Under the pieces are notes generated by a model that was not told the origin of the DNA, did no database searches, and saw nothing but the letters and a program-made list of their open reading frames with translations. A stretch of DNA of 64,000 bases, taken from contig NZ_JAHWYN010000005.1 in the NCBI RefSeq assembly GCF_019351435.1, positions 124,001 through 188,000 on the forward strand. Reading direction: 5' to 3'. A program made the translations under genes and the position numbers. Of the stretch, positions 49,233 to 57,125 are shown one piece after another (the stretch's first letter is position 1; the number at the start of each line of letters is the position of its first letter). Source of the DNA: Flavobacterium taihuense (GTDB lineage: Bacteria > Bacteroidota > Bacteroidia > Flavobacteriales > Flavobacteriaceae).

Positions 49233-50219
49233 ATGATTGAAAATAATAAAAATAAAATACTAATTACTGGAGGAGCTGGATTTATTGGTTCTAATCTTTG
49301 TGAGTATTTTTTATCTAAAAATTATAAAGTGGTTTGTTTGGATAATTTTGCGACAGGCCATCGACATAATTTGAAGGATTTTATAAACAACGAAAATTTC
49401 AGTTTAATTGAGGGTGATATAAGGGATATGGTAGCATGTCAACAAGCAGTGCAAGGTATTGATTTTGTATTGCATCAAGCTGCATTAGGTTCAGTTCCCA
49501 GATCGATAAATGATCCAATTACTACGAATGATGTCAATGTGTCTGGTTTTTTGAATATGTTGGTTGCTGCAAGAGACGCTAATGTAAAGCGATTTGTATA
49601 TGCAGCTAGTTCGTCCACTTATGGAGATTCTGAGGGTTTACCAAAAGTGGAAGAAGTTATAGGAAAACCACTTTCTCCTTATGCTATTACAAAATACGTA
49701 AATGAGTTGTATGCCGAAATTTTTAGTAAAACTTATGGACTGGAGACGATAGGATTGCGCTATTTTAATGTATTTGGAAGAAAGCAAGATCCCAATGGTG
49801 CTTATGCAGCTGTTATTCCAAAATTTGTGATGCAATTGATGCAACATGAGAGCCCAAAAATAAATGGAGACGGAAATTATTCCCGCGATTTCACCTATAT
49901 TGATAACGTAATTCAAATGAATGAGTTGGCGATGACTACTCAAAATCCAGATGCAATAAATACGGTTTACAATACTGCTTTCGGGGATCGAAATACCTTA
50001 AATGATTTGGTAGGTTATTTGAAAACTTTTTTAGCTGAGTATGATCCAAAGATTACAGATGTAACCATTGAGTACGGACCTAACAGAGCGGGAGATATTC
50101 CCCATTCATTAGCCAGTATTGATAAAGCCAAAACAGTTTTGGGTTATAATCCTAAATTTTCTTTGCAAGAGGGATTGAAGGAAGCAGTGGGTTGGTATTG
50201 GGAGAACCTTGGCAGTTAG
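49233..50219 (+). CDS. UDP-N-acetylglucosamine 4-epimerase-like SDR (WbpP/TviC type)
   Basis: A 328-residue extended short-chain dehydrogenase. NAD-binding GGAGFIGSN at residues 12-20, LDNFATGHRHNLKD (a feature of the WbpP group), the Ser/Thr in AASSSTYGDSEGLPK and the Tyr-Lys pair in SPYAITKYVNE. WbpP-type enzymes interconvert UDP-GlcNAc and UDP-GalNAc, which fits the UDP-GalNAc dehydrogenase encoded at 58069. The assignment to UDP-GlcNAc rather than UDP-glucuronate is inferred from these motifs and that partner. Confidence 0.82.
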   Translation: MIENNKNKILITGGAGFIGSNLCEYFLSKNYKVVCLDNFATGHRHNLKDFINNENFSLIEGDIRDMVACQQAVQGIDFVLHQAALGSVPRSINDPITTNDVNVSGFLNMLVAARDANVKRFVYAASSSTYGDSEGLPKVEEVIGKPLSPYAITKYVNELYAEIFSKTYGLETIGLRYFNVFGRKQDPNGAYAAVIPKFVMQLMQHESPKINGDGNYSRDFTYIDNVIQMNELAMTTQNPDAINTVYNTAFGDRNTLNDLVGYLKTFLAEYDPKITDVTIEYGPNRAGDIPHSLASIDKAKTVLGYNPKFSLQEGLKEAVGWYWENLGS

Positions 50220-50322
50220 CAGAATTTAGATGGCAGAATATAGGGAATAGAAAGTAGATTTCAGAAAATACAAAATAGGATAAAGAGAATAGAAAATATA
50301 ATAGAGTAAATATAATAGAGAT

Positions 50323-51714
50323 ATGAAGATTACAAAAATTTGTTGCATCGGAGCAGGATATGTTGGAGGGCCGACAATGGCCGTTATCGCACAAAAATGC
50401 CCTCATATTCAAGTTACAGTTGTCGATTTGAATGAAGAAAGAATTTCAGCATGGAATGATGAAAATACAGATAATATTCCAATTTACGAACCTGGTTTAG
50501 ATACTATTGTTGCTGAAGCCAGAGGAAGAAACTTGTTTTTTTCTACAGAAGTAGATAAAGCAATAGATGAAGCTCAAATCATTTTTATATCCGTAAATAC
50601 ACCAACAAAAACGTACGGAAAAGGGAAAGGAATGGCTGCCGATTTGAAATATATTGAATTGTGTGCGCGACAAATTGCTAGAGTTGCCAAAAGCAATAAG
50701 ATTGTTGTTGAAAAATCAACATTACCGGTGCGCACCGCTGAGGCTATTAAAAGTATTCTTGACACTACCGGAAATGGAGTGCAGTTTCAGATATTATCCA
50801 ATCCGGAGTTTCTTGCCGAAGGAACTGCAGTTCAAGATTTATTGAGTCCTGATCGTATATTGATAGGAGGAGACACTACTGAAGAAGGACAAAAAGCGAT
50901 TCAAGCTTTAGTAGATGTGTATTCGAATTGGGTGAGTCCAGAAAAAATATTGACTACCAATGTTTGGTCATCAGAGTTGTCAAAATTGACAGCCAATGCT
51001 TTTTTGGCACAAAGAATATCTTCTATTAATGCGATGTCCGAGCTTTGTGAAAAAACAGGTGCCGATGTCAATGAAGTGGCCAGAGCCATTGGAATGGATA
51101 GCCGAATTGGTCCTAAGTTTCTGAAAGCTTCAGTCGGATTTGGAGGTTCTTGTTTTCAAAAAGACATTCTAAATTTGGTTTATATTGCAAAATCATACGG
51201 CTTGAATGAAGTTGCCGATTATTGGGAGCAAGTTATCATTATGAACGACCACCAAAAGCGACGTTTCTCCAATAATATAGTGCAAACGCTATATAATACT
51301 GTAGCTGATAAAAAGATTGCTTTCTTGGGTTGGGCTTTCAAGAAAGATACCAATGATACCAGAGAATCTGCAGCGATATATGTGGCAGACGATTTGATTA
51401 ATGAACAAGCAAAAATTGCGGTATATGATCCGAAAGTGTCTCGCAAAAAGATGGTAAATGATTTGAATTATTTAGAAACAAGAGCGGCAGAAGAAAATGA
51501 AAGAAGTATATTTACTTTTGAAAACCCATATTTGTCTTGTGAAAACGCACATGCCATAGCCATACTTACGGAGTGGGATGAATTTGTAAATTATGATTGG
51601 CAAAGGATATATGATGGTATGCAAAAACCTGCTTTTGTTTTTGATGGAAGAAATATATTAAATAAAGAAAAATTGGAAGCTATTGGTTTTGTATATCAGG
51701 CTATAGGCTCTTAG
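50323..51714 (+). CDS. ugd: UDP-glucose 6-dehydrogenase
   Basis: A 463-residue NAD-dependent dehydrogenase that makes UDP-glucuronate. The start [20 protein letters not shown] is of the animal-type UGDH subgroup. The catalytic Cys277 lies in [19 protein letters not shown] and [11 protein letters not shown] are conserved, and the C-terminal UDP-binding domain includes [18 protein letters not shown]. Length is normal. It is the last intact EPS gene before the Rhs island, and a terminator follows at 51796. Confidence 0.92.
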   Translation: MKITKICCIGAGYVGGPTMAVIAQKCPHIQVTVVDLNEERISAWNDENTDNIPIYEPGLDTIVAEARGRNLFFSTEVDKAIDEAQIIFISVNTPTKTYGKGKGMAADLKYIELCARQIARVAKSNKIVVEKSTLPVRTAEAIKSILDTTGNGVQFQILSNPEFLAEGTAVQDLLSPDRILIGGDTTEEGQKAIQALVDVYSNWVSPEKILTTNVWSSELSKLTANAFLAQRISSINAMSELCEKTGADVNEVARAIGMDSRIGPKFLKASVGFGGSCFQKDILNLVYIAKSYGLNEVADYWEQVIIMNDHQKRRFSNNIVQTLYNTVADKKIAFLGWAFKKDTNDTRESAAIYVADDLINEQAKIAVYDPKVSRKKMVNDLNYLETRAAEENERSIFTFENPYLSCENAHAIAILTEWDEFVNYDWQRIYDGMQKPAFVFDGRNILNKEKLEAIGFVYQAIGS

Positions 51715-51795
51715 ACGCTTGAAAGTTTAAGATTGATAAAAATAGTGATACTATATTAGAAAGGGTAAAATATAGGATTAAATTTCCAAAAGTAT

Positions 51796-51830
51796 AAAAG
51801 GGCTAATTTTTTAAAAGTTAGTCCTTTTTT
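51796..51830 (+). terminator. Terminator after ugd
   Basis: An 11-bp stem (51796-51806 with 51818-51828, one G-U pair) leads into a T-run. The sequence from 51802 to about 51838 resembles that of the terminator at 56370-56407 on the far side of the Rhs island. Confidence 0.75.
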
Positions 51831-51939
51831 ATGCTTTTTTGTTTATTAAAAGGGGGTTTTAATCATTTGGATAATGCTGAGTAAATTTTTTAAAGGTGGG
51901 AAGAGGGAAAGCAAAAAGTTTTATTATTTTTAGTTTAGA

Positions 51940-53271
51940 GGCTTTGCGTCAAAAAGGAGCTTAACTGAAAGACATTCACTCAGTGTATGGAAACTCCTAA
52001 GCAACAGCCGCAGCAAATCGGTAGTAACGACTGAGGCAGGCGCCATAGCCAAAATCAAATATTATTCAGGTATAACTGCTGTAGAGGTTATAGAAAAACC
52101 GAATCAGAGCCTGCAATTTATTACCTATATTGCTGGATCGCCTTATGATGCAGCAGTAGCTCTCGAAAAAACATATACAAATAGCGGCGGTAACTACACA
52201 CCCAGTACACAAGAATATTTATATTTGCATAGAGATTATCAAGGTACCATTTTGGCTATTTCCGGCAATGGAGGCATCATCAAAGAAAGAAGACAATATG
52301 ACCCTTGGGGACTCCTCAAAAAACAGTATAAAAACAATGTTGAAGTACCTGCAGCGACTTTCAATAATGTTGATTTTGAATTATTGACGGATAGAGGTTA
52401 TACGGGACATGAGCACTTCTTTTCGGTAGGAATCATCCACATGAATGCCCGAATTTATGACCCTATACTGCATACGTTCTTATCACCCGATGCACTCATT
52501 TCAGATCCTAGCAACCCACAAAATTACAACCGCTACGCCTACGCATTAAACAATCCGTTGATGTATGTTGATTATAACGGTAATGAACCTATTACGGCCA
52601 CTGTATTGGTTACTGCTGCTATTATTGGTGCTGTTATTAGTGGAGTAACTTATGTAGGGATATCACTCTATAATGGTACAGCTATAACTTGGGGAGGATT
52701 AACTAAGAGTATTTTGGTAGGTGCTATTAGCGGGATGGCTACTTGTGGCATTGGGGCAGTTGCTGGTTCGATTTTTAGTAACTCTGCAACAAGTTTTTTT
52801 CAAGGAGCGTTACAAGGAGCAGTTACTGGCGCTATTACCGGTACGGGTGGTGCTTTTATAAATGCTATTCTTGATGGAGATAACCCAACACTGAAGGCTA
52901 TCCTTCAAGGAGTATTAACCGGAGCAGTCGTTGGTGGGATTATTGGTGGAATTCAAGGAGGTTTAAGGGCTCAAGAACAAGGATTAACCTTTTGGAAGGG
53001 GGAAAAATGGTATGAGGTAAAAATTGGATCAGGAAGACTTTTTAGTTCCTCTTCAACAGTTGATTTTTCAAGCCCAAAATGGGATGTTGACCAAAGTTTG
53101 AATATTTCTCAAACTAATCAAAAGGGCCATTGGGATTGCACAGTAGCTTGTAAGCAATCAGTAGATAAGTATTATAATGTTTTAGGACAAGGAAAAAATA
53201 ATTCCAGTTGGCTAAACAGGGCAAATATACTTGATAGTAATGGTAAGGTGGAATTAAAAACACACAAATAA
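51940..53271 (+). pseudogene. 5'-truncated Rhs/YD-repeat protein with start of a toxin domain
   Basis: The frame is open from 51940 but has no ATG, GTG or TTG before TTG 52225, while Rhs-like sequence already runs upstream of that codon (VVTTEAGAIAKIKYYSG; SPYDAAVALEKTYTNSGG). The core Rhs end follows: HRDYQGTILAISGNGGIIKE, YDPWGLLK, ARIYDPILHTFLSPD and NYNRYAYALNNPLMYVDYNG. After it come a Gly/Ala-rich hydrophobic linker and a C-terminal piece containing WDCTVACKQSVDKYY. Complete Rhs proteins exceed 1000 residues, so this is a tip lacking its shell. The toxin domain continues in another frame at 53271. Expression is doubtful. Confidence 0.8.
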
Positions 53272-53564
53272 TGGGATATTATAATGGTTCTGGATATTCA
53301 ACTAATCCATTAGGGAATGGCTATTTTGAAAACTATAATGCTAATAATGCACTACCTTGGATGTCTAATGAGATGCAACAAAATAGAATAATTCAAATTG
53401 GTTGGAAACCAGATGGAGTAAATGGACACGCAAGCTTAGTAACTAGACTAAGATATTTATCTGATTTTTCTAAATTTAGAATTGATTTAATGAATCCAGA
53501 TGGAGGATCTACCATTTTAAAAAGTTTAAAAAGTGTTCATCAAATATTTAGTGTATGGAAATAA
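53271..53564 (+). CDS. Second half of the Rhs-linked cysteine-peptidase-like toxin domain
   Basis: 97 residues whose ATG overlaps the preceding stop codon (TAATG). It contains GVNGHASLVTRLRY and FRIDLMNPDGG, the order His then Asn/Asp expected after a nucleophile Cys in papain-like or C39-like peptidases; the Cys candidate lies in the preceding frame (WDCTVACKQS). The two pieces together make a domain of about 160 residues. A one-base loss near 53250-53268 would explain the split, since the frame upstream of this ATG is also open for several codons. The family call is inferred from the residue pattern. Confidence 0.55.
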   Translation: MGYYNGSGYSTNPLGNGYFENYNANNALPWMSNEMQQNRIIQIGWKPDGVNGHASLVTRLRYLSDFSKFRIDLMNPDGGSTILKSLKSVHQIFSVWK

Positions 53565-54292
53565 TTAAAAAAATGTTTTTGTTGCTCTTGATTATGATTA
53601 CATCTATTGTTTCAGGTCAGAAATTATCAAAAAATGAGAAAGAAGCTTTTTTGATAGGGATGTTTAACTATTATGGAGGATGTATAAACATACCAAATCA
53701 TCCAACTTTAGATAAACGATTGACTTATTTTTTTAAAAGCAAGAAAAACCTAGTACAAATTTTTTCAGATACTTTAAAAAAATACTCATTAGAAAATGAT
53801 TTAAAATTTGAAATAGTTGAGGGTGAATCATTTACTGAAGTTTATTTAAGAGATACGATCAACCCTTTTGAAAAATACTTTAAAAGAATTAAATCAGATA
53901 ATGGATATTCTGATAAACAAAGTGATAAGGATTATATTGTTTACAATTTAGAATTAAGGAAGAAAAAACTATCAAGCGAAAATCAAAAAATATACTTTTT
54001 ACTAGGAGCGTTTATAAATTGCGGAAGTATAAACTCAGGAGGAGAATATATTTACGGTTATCCAAGTGAAAAATATATAAATTATATCATTTATTTATTA
54101 AAGGATTTAGATGAAAAAATTATAGAAATTTCAACAAGTAGATATAAAGTACCAGGTGGGAAAGGCGTTTCTTTTATTCCTAGAGGCAAATTAAAAGATA
54201 TTTTAGAAAAAAATATGGGTTTGTGGGAGCAAAATATTATAAAGGAATTGACTTCCATTGAAAAAGACTCCTCCAAAAGGCGCGAGCATTAA
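53555..54292 (+). CDS. Putative exported immunity protein with two related halves
   Basis: 245 residues. It overlaps the toxin fragment by 10 bases. A signal peptide follows either start, ATG 53555 or 53573 (MFLLLLIMITSIVSGQ), so the protein should be periplasmic. Two stretches look related: EAFLIGMFNYYGGCINIP near residue 30 and YFLLGAFINCGSINSGG near residue 147, each followed by a Tyr/Lys-rich helix. The position right after an Rhs toxin tip is that of an immunity gene. The last residues (about 240-245) run into mobile-element-like DNA, so the natural C-terminus may be altered. No known family recognised. Confidence 0.6.
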   Translation: MEIIKKMFLLLLIMITSIVSGQKLSKNEKEAFLIGMFNYYGGCINIPNHPTLDKRLTYFFKSKKNLVQIFSDTLKKYSLENDLKFEIVEGESFTEVYLRDTINPFEKYFKRIKSDNGYSDKQSDKDYIVYNLELRKKKLSSENQKIYFLLGAFINCGSINSGGEYIYGYPSEKYINYIIYLLKDLDEKIIEISTSRYKVPGGKGVSFIPRGKLKDILEKNMGLWEQNIIKELTSIEKDSSKRREH

Positions 54293-54319
54293 GTAACATT
54301 GAGCTAGTGCGGGCTAATC

Positions 54320-54400
54320 CCCAGATGGCTCGGATATGTCTTCGCAACGATAGTGCGGTTTTGCAACTCCGATCGCTCGGGTGCAATCCGTACCCGCAAC
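54320..54400. mobile_element. REP-like palindromic element, copy A
   Basis: The 41-base left part (54320-54360, beginning CCCAGATGGCTCGG and ending AGTGCGGTT) differs at one position from the same block at 54584-54624 and 56069-56109. It is followed by CCGATCGCTCGGG, an inverted form of the CCGAGCGATCGG block at the right end of the other two copies. It lies 27 bp after the immunity gene. It resembles the repeats that accompany Y1 (RAYT) transposases. Confidence 0.6.
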
Positions 54401-54427
54401 AATTAGACACTAAAGTAAGCATACTGT

Positions 54428-54471
54428 AAAAAAAGAGCTGCAATATGATTTTGATTCTTGTAGCTCTTTTT
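54428..54471 (+). terminator. Terminator downstream of the first toxin-immunity unit
   Basis: A 14-bp stem with one G-U pair (54428-54441 onward through 54443, pairing with 54458-54471) ends in a T-run. Confidence 0.65.
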
Positions 54472-54491
54472 GTATTTTTAAATAAAAAAAT

Positions 54492-54752
54492 ATGTCCACA
54501 AAATACAAGGCAACAGCTATAGAAGAAGCTTATTTTATAAGCATAACAACTGTCGGTTGAATAAATATATTTACACGGCTTAACCCAGATGGCTCGGATG
54601 TGTCTTCGCAACGATAGTGCGGTTAACTATATTCACAATAATCCTGTAAAAGATAAAGTTGTCACTTTGCCAGAGGATTACTATTTTAGTTCGTCAAGTA
54701 ATTTGCAGGATTAGATTATGAGTTAGAAGTAATTTTGTTAGATTTGTTTTAG
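54492..54752 (+). pseudogene. Internally deleted Y1 (REP-associated, IS200-like) transposase
   Basis: The first 22 codons (MSTKYKATAIEEAYFISITT, then VG) look like a RAYT N-terminus and stop at TGA 54558-54560. The middle of the gene is replaced by the 41-base REP-like block. The C-terminal part resumes at 54622 (NYIHNNPVKDKVVTLPEDYY) and runs to TAG 54750-54752, but a one-base loss relative to the copy at 56107 shifts its frame near 54701. The catalytic HUH and Tyr motifs are missing, so it is inactive. Confidence 0.6.
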
Positions 54753-54831
54753 TTGCCAATTGGAACGGGCACAGAATGCAATTCTGCGCTATCTGTATAG
54801 AGGAATATTTTCTAAATCCGAGCGATCGGGT
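54582..54831. repeat. Direct repeat, copy B (250 bp)
   Basis: It matches 56067-56315 with two substitutions, one 1-base and one 2-base length difference. It contains the 41-base REP-like block, the 3' end of a Y1 transposase, a CAGAAT-GCA-ATTCTG hairpin and the right-end block ATCCGAGCGATCGGGT. Its right edge abuts the headless Rhs cassette. Confidence 0.9.
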
Positions 54832-55678
54832 GGCAACTTGTGGAATAGGACATATTGCTCAAAGTGCCACGACAGCCATTTTTGGCACAACCCAAGGCAC
54901 GCTCAATGGAGTATTATTGGCAGTAACGAGAGGAGTGATGCACGGTGCTGCACAGGGTATTATTCAAGGTGTCAGCGGTGGCAACGCCGGACAATCGTTT
55001 ATTACCGCTATGGCGACGAGTATAGCATGTGATGCTTTTGGTGCAATACCTGGCACAGTTGGTGAGTATGCTAATAGCATTGTTGGAACAAGTTTATTTG
55101 GAAGTGTTACAGGTGGAGTAACCAGTCGTTTGCAAGGAGGTAATTTTTGGGAAGGTGCAGCCATTGGGCTTACAGTAAGTTTGTTGAACCATGCTGGACA
55201 AAAGTTGAGTGAGGCGATTGAGAAGATAAAAGCAACAAATGAAGAAAACCAAGAAAAAGATATAGATTTTGTTGAATTATTTGAAAAAGTCATGAGTAAT
55301 AAAGTTGGAACGACATTGACAGCAGACCAAATTATTAAAAAATATAATCTACCTGTAAAAATCAAAAGTGCAATCAACTCAATGAAATTAGTGTCTAAAA
55401 ACAAAATATATGTTGATTGGAATAATGAAGGGAGCATAAATACTTTATCAAAAATAAATATAAAAGATGGTATACTTTCAATAAAACGAGGATTTGTTCC
55501 TACTAAACCTGGCGCTAAACTTGGAAGTAATGGTTACATTATATCAGGAGGAGGACTTAATTATCAGCCTTCTAGATGGAGTTCGGACTCATATAGTCCA
55601 GTTTTTGTGACAAAAACTGGTATTTTTGGTTATTTTCCAAAGACAAACACAATAACACCCGAAGGCGCAGGCTTTTAA
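54776..55678 (+). CDS. Headless Rhs C-terminal toxin cassette fused to repeat DNA
   Basis: 300 residues. Residues 1-18 are encoded by the right end of repeat B, so the true 5' end is missing. From residue 19 the protein reads VATCGIGHIAQSATTAIFG and continues with the Gly/Ala-rich hydrophobic linker typical of Rhs pre-toxin regions (about 20-145). A helical charged segment follows, then an unrecognised C-terminal domain of about 140 residues (TADQIIKKYNLPVK; SRWSSDSYSPVFVTKTGIFG). The start ATCGIG also occurs in the linker of the Rhs gene at 51940. It is a displaced toxin tip that needs recombination with a full Rhs gene to be delivered. The toxin activity is unknown. Confidence 0.6.
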   Translation: MQFCAICIEEYFLNPSDRVATCGIGHIAQSATTAIFGTTQGTLNGVLLAVTRGVMHGAAQGIIQGVSGGNAGQSFITAMATSIACDAFGAIPGTVGEYANSIVGTSLFGSVTGGVTSRLQGGNFWEGAAIGLTVSLLNHAGQKLSEAIEKIKATNEENQEKDIDFVELFEKVMSNKVGTTLTADQIIKKYNLPVKIKSAINSMKLVSKNKIYVDWNNEGSINTLSKINIKDGILSIKRGFVPTKPGAKLGSNGYIISGGGLNYQPSRWSSDSYSPVFVTKTGIFGYFPKTNTITPEGAGF

Positions 55679-55688
55679 ATAAAACATT

Positions 55689-56006
55689 ATGAAATTACAA
55701 ACAGCTTTTTTTTCATTTTTACTTATTCTGTCTTTTTTGACAATAATTATGATAACCGTTTTTTTTACTAATATTTATTTTGATTCAAATTATGCATTAT
55801 CCCCTACTTTTAAATTGATAAAATGGACTTGTTTAAATATAATTTTGTGTCATTTTATTTATATCGTCACTCTTACATGTTTACTTTCTTACAAGGGTAA
55901 ACTATTAGCAAAAAATTATTTTTACAGTATAATAATTACATTGATTTTAATTATTATTTCATTAGTTTTTACTGTATTTTACTTTTATGATTTTATACAA
56001 TTTTAA
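55689..56006 (+). CDS. Putative membrane immunity protein
   Basis: 105 residues with three hydrophobic segments (about 5-30, 45-68, 78-102) and little else. It starts 10 bp after the Rhs toxin cassette, the usual place of the immunity gene, and is very A/T-rich. Membrane location suggests that its toxin acts at or across the inner membrane. No family recognised; the immunity role rests on position. Confidence 0.55.
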   Translation: MKLQTAFFSFLLILSFLTIIMITVFFTNIYFDSNYALSPTFKLIKWTCLNIILCHFIYIVTLTCLLSYKGKLLAKNYFYSIIITLILIIISLVFTVFYFYDFIQF

Positions 56007-56066
56007 TATTTGTTGGTAAGGTAGTGTAGTGTGGGTTGGTTGTTAGTGGACTGAATCATGGGTTAA

Positions 56067-56315
56067 AACCCAGATGGCTCGGATGTGTCTTCGCAACGAT
56101 AGTGCGGTTAACTATATTCACAATAATCCTGTAAAAGATAAAGTTGTCACTTTGCCAGAGGACTACTATTTTAGTTCGTCAAGTAATTATGCAGGATTGG
56201 ATTATGAGTTAGAAGTAATTTTGTTAGATTTGTTTTAGTTGCCAATTGGAACGGGCACAGAATGCAATTCTGCTATCTGTATAGAGGAATATTTTCTAAA
56301 TCCGAGCGATCGGGT
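56067..56315. repeat. Direct repeat, copy C (249 bp)
   Basis: The partner of 54582-54831, placed just beyond the membrane immunity gene. It begins with the same AACCCAGATGG edge and ends with the same CCGAGCGATCGGGT edge. The distance between matching bases of the two copies is about 1,485 bp. Confidence 0.9.
56107..56238 (+). pseudogene. C-terminal remnant of a Y1 (REP-associated) transposase
   Basis: The frame encodes VNYIHNNPVKDKVVTLPEDY, then YFSSSSNYAGLDYELEVILL and DLF before TAG 56236-56238. This is the uninterrupted version of the tail found in repeat B. The YIHNNPV element is typical of RAYT proteins. The N-terminal and catalytic parts are absent. Confidence 0.65.
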
Positions 56316-56369
56316 ATTACTGTTTAAAAATTTAAATAACGCCTAATGACCGCAATTTTTATAAAGAAG

Positions 56370-56400
56370 AGAGCTAATTTTTAATATTAGCTCTTTTTTT
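56370..56400 (+). terminator. Terminator at the end of the Rhs island
   Basis: AGAGCTAAT (56370-56378) pairs with ATTAGCTCT (56386-56394) around a 7-base loop, followed by TTTTTT. Confidence 0.8.
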
Positions 56401-56741
56401 ATGCTTTTGGGGCGTCATGAATAATTATACAAGTTATAATTAGCTTTTTCTGAAATAGAATATCTACAAGAGTCAGTCGATTTGTTAAAATTTCAAGGAA
56501 TTGATCTTGATTCTAAATTTCAAAATTAGGAATATTTTTAGTTCTGTTTTTTTATGTTTTTATGGTGTAAATCACTAACTTTAAGGTTTTTAGTTATTTG
56601 TTTGAATTATGGTTTTTGGTTTTTTATAATTACAGAACTTGATTTTTGATAGTGAAAATACTTTTGTTTTTTACTATCGACTAAAATAATAAATAACATC
56701 GATTCAATCAATTTTATACTATTTTAAAAAAAAGACGAAAA
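56401..56741. other. Intergenic stretch with a possible gene remnant
   Basis: Bases 56440-56529 are open and read LAFSEIEYLQESVDLLKFQG before a stop at 56527-56529, which looks protein-like but has no start; it may be the tail of a lost gene. The remainder is A/T-rich and holds the promoter at 56639-56666. Confidence 0.35.
56639..56666 (+). promoter_or_regulatory. Promoter of the coiled-coil protein gene
   Basis: TTG at 56639-56641, a 17-base spacer and TACTTTTG at 56659-56666. Confidence 0.6.
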
Positions 56742-57125
56742 ATGGAAGCTAAAAAAACAATTCAGGAATTGCACGAAGAGCACAAAACATGGTTAAACAA
56801 ACTTATGTTTTATAAAGATGAACTTAAAATCATGGATAATAGAATACTGGAAGTAGCCCAAAAAAACACATCTAAAGAGGCGCGTTCCTTGGCTGATTAT
56901 TTCAACAATCAGTTGATTATTCAAAAAGAACAGATTGACAATTTGACTCATGATATTAAAAGTCACGAATTGTTTCTTGAAGCAGCAATGATTAATAATC
57001 CTAAAGTTATAGATAAGGAAAGTTTTTTGGATCACAATAAGCACCGAGAAAATATAACGACTTTTGAGAAATTATTTAAAGATTTGAGAGAAGAGTTAAT
57101 TGATTATCTGTCGAAATGGATGTGA
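56742..57125 (+). CDS. Small coiled-coil protein of unknown function
   Basis: 127 residues, almost wholly alpha-helical and highly charged, with heptad-like spacing (ELHEEHKTWLNKLMFYKDEL; IIQKEQIDNLTHDIKSHELF). There is no signal peptide or membrane segment. It has its own consensus promoter 75 bases upstream. No family with a known role was recognised; similar short helical proteins in Flavobacteria are uncharacterised. Confidence 0.65.
   Translation: MEAKKTIQELHEEHKTWLNKLMFYKDELKIMDNRILEVAQKNTSKEARSLADYFNNQLIIQKEQIDNLTHDIKSHELFLEAAMINNPKVIDKESFLDHNKHRENITTFEKLFKDLREELIDYLSKWM

Noticed and set aside
53250..53275. Programmed -1 frameshift joining the two Rhs toxin pieces
   Set aside because: The A-rich stretch does not form a canonical slippery heptamer in the reading frame, and no downstream stimulatory structure was seen. 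A simple indel is more likely.
54237..55437. Minus-strand open frames across the Rhs cassette and repeat (54237-54611, 54964-55437)
   Set aside because: They are shadows of the plus-strand toxin cassette and of repeat DNA; the plus-strand frame has the Rhs linker pattern.
54320..56109. Three copies of a 41-base block considered as a CRISPR-like array
   Set aside because: The copies are unevenly spaced (about 260 and 1,485 bp apart), lie within larger repeats with transposase fragments, and there are no cas genes.
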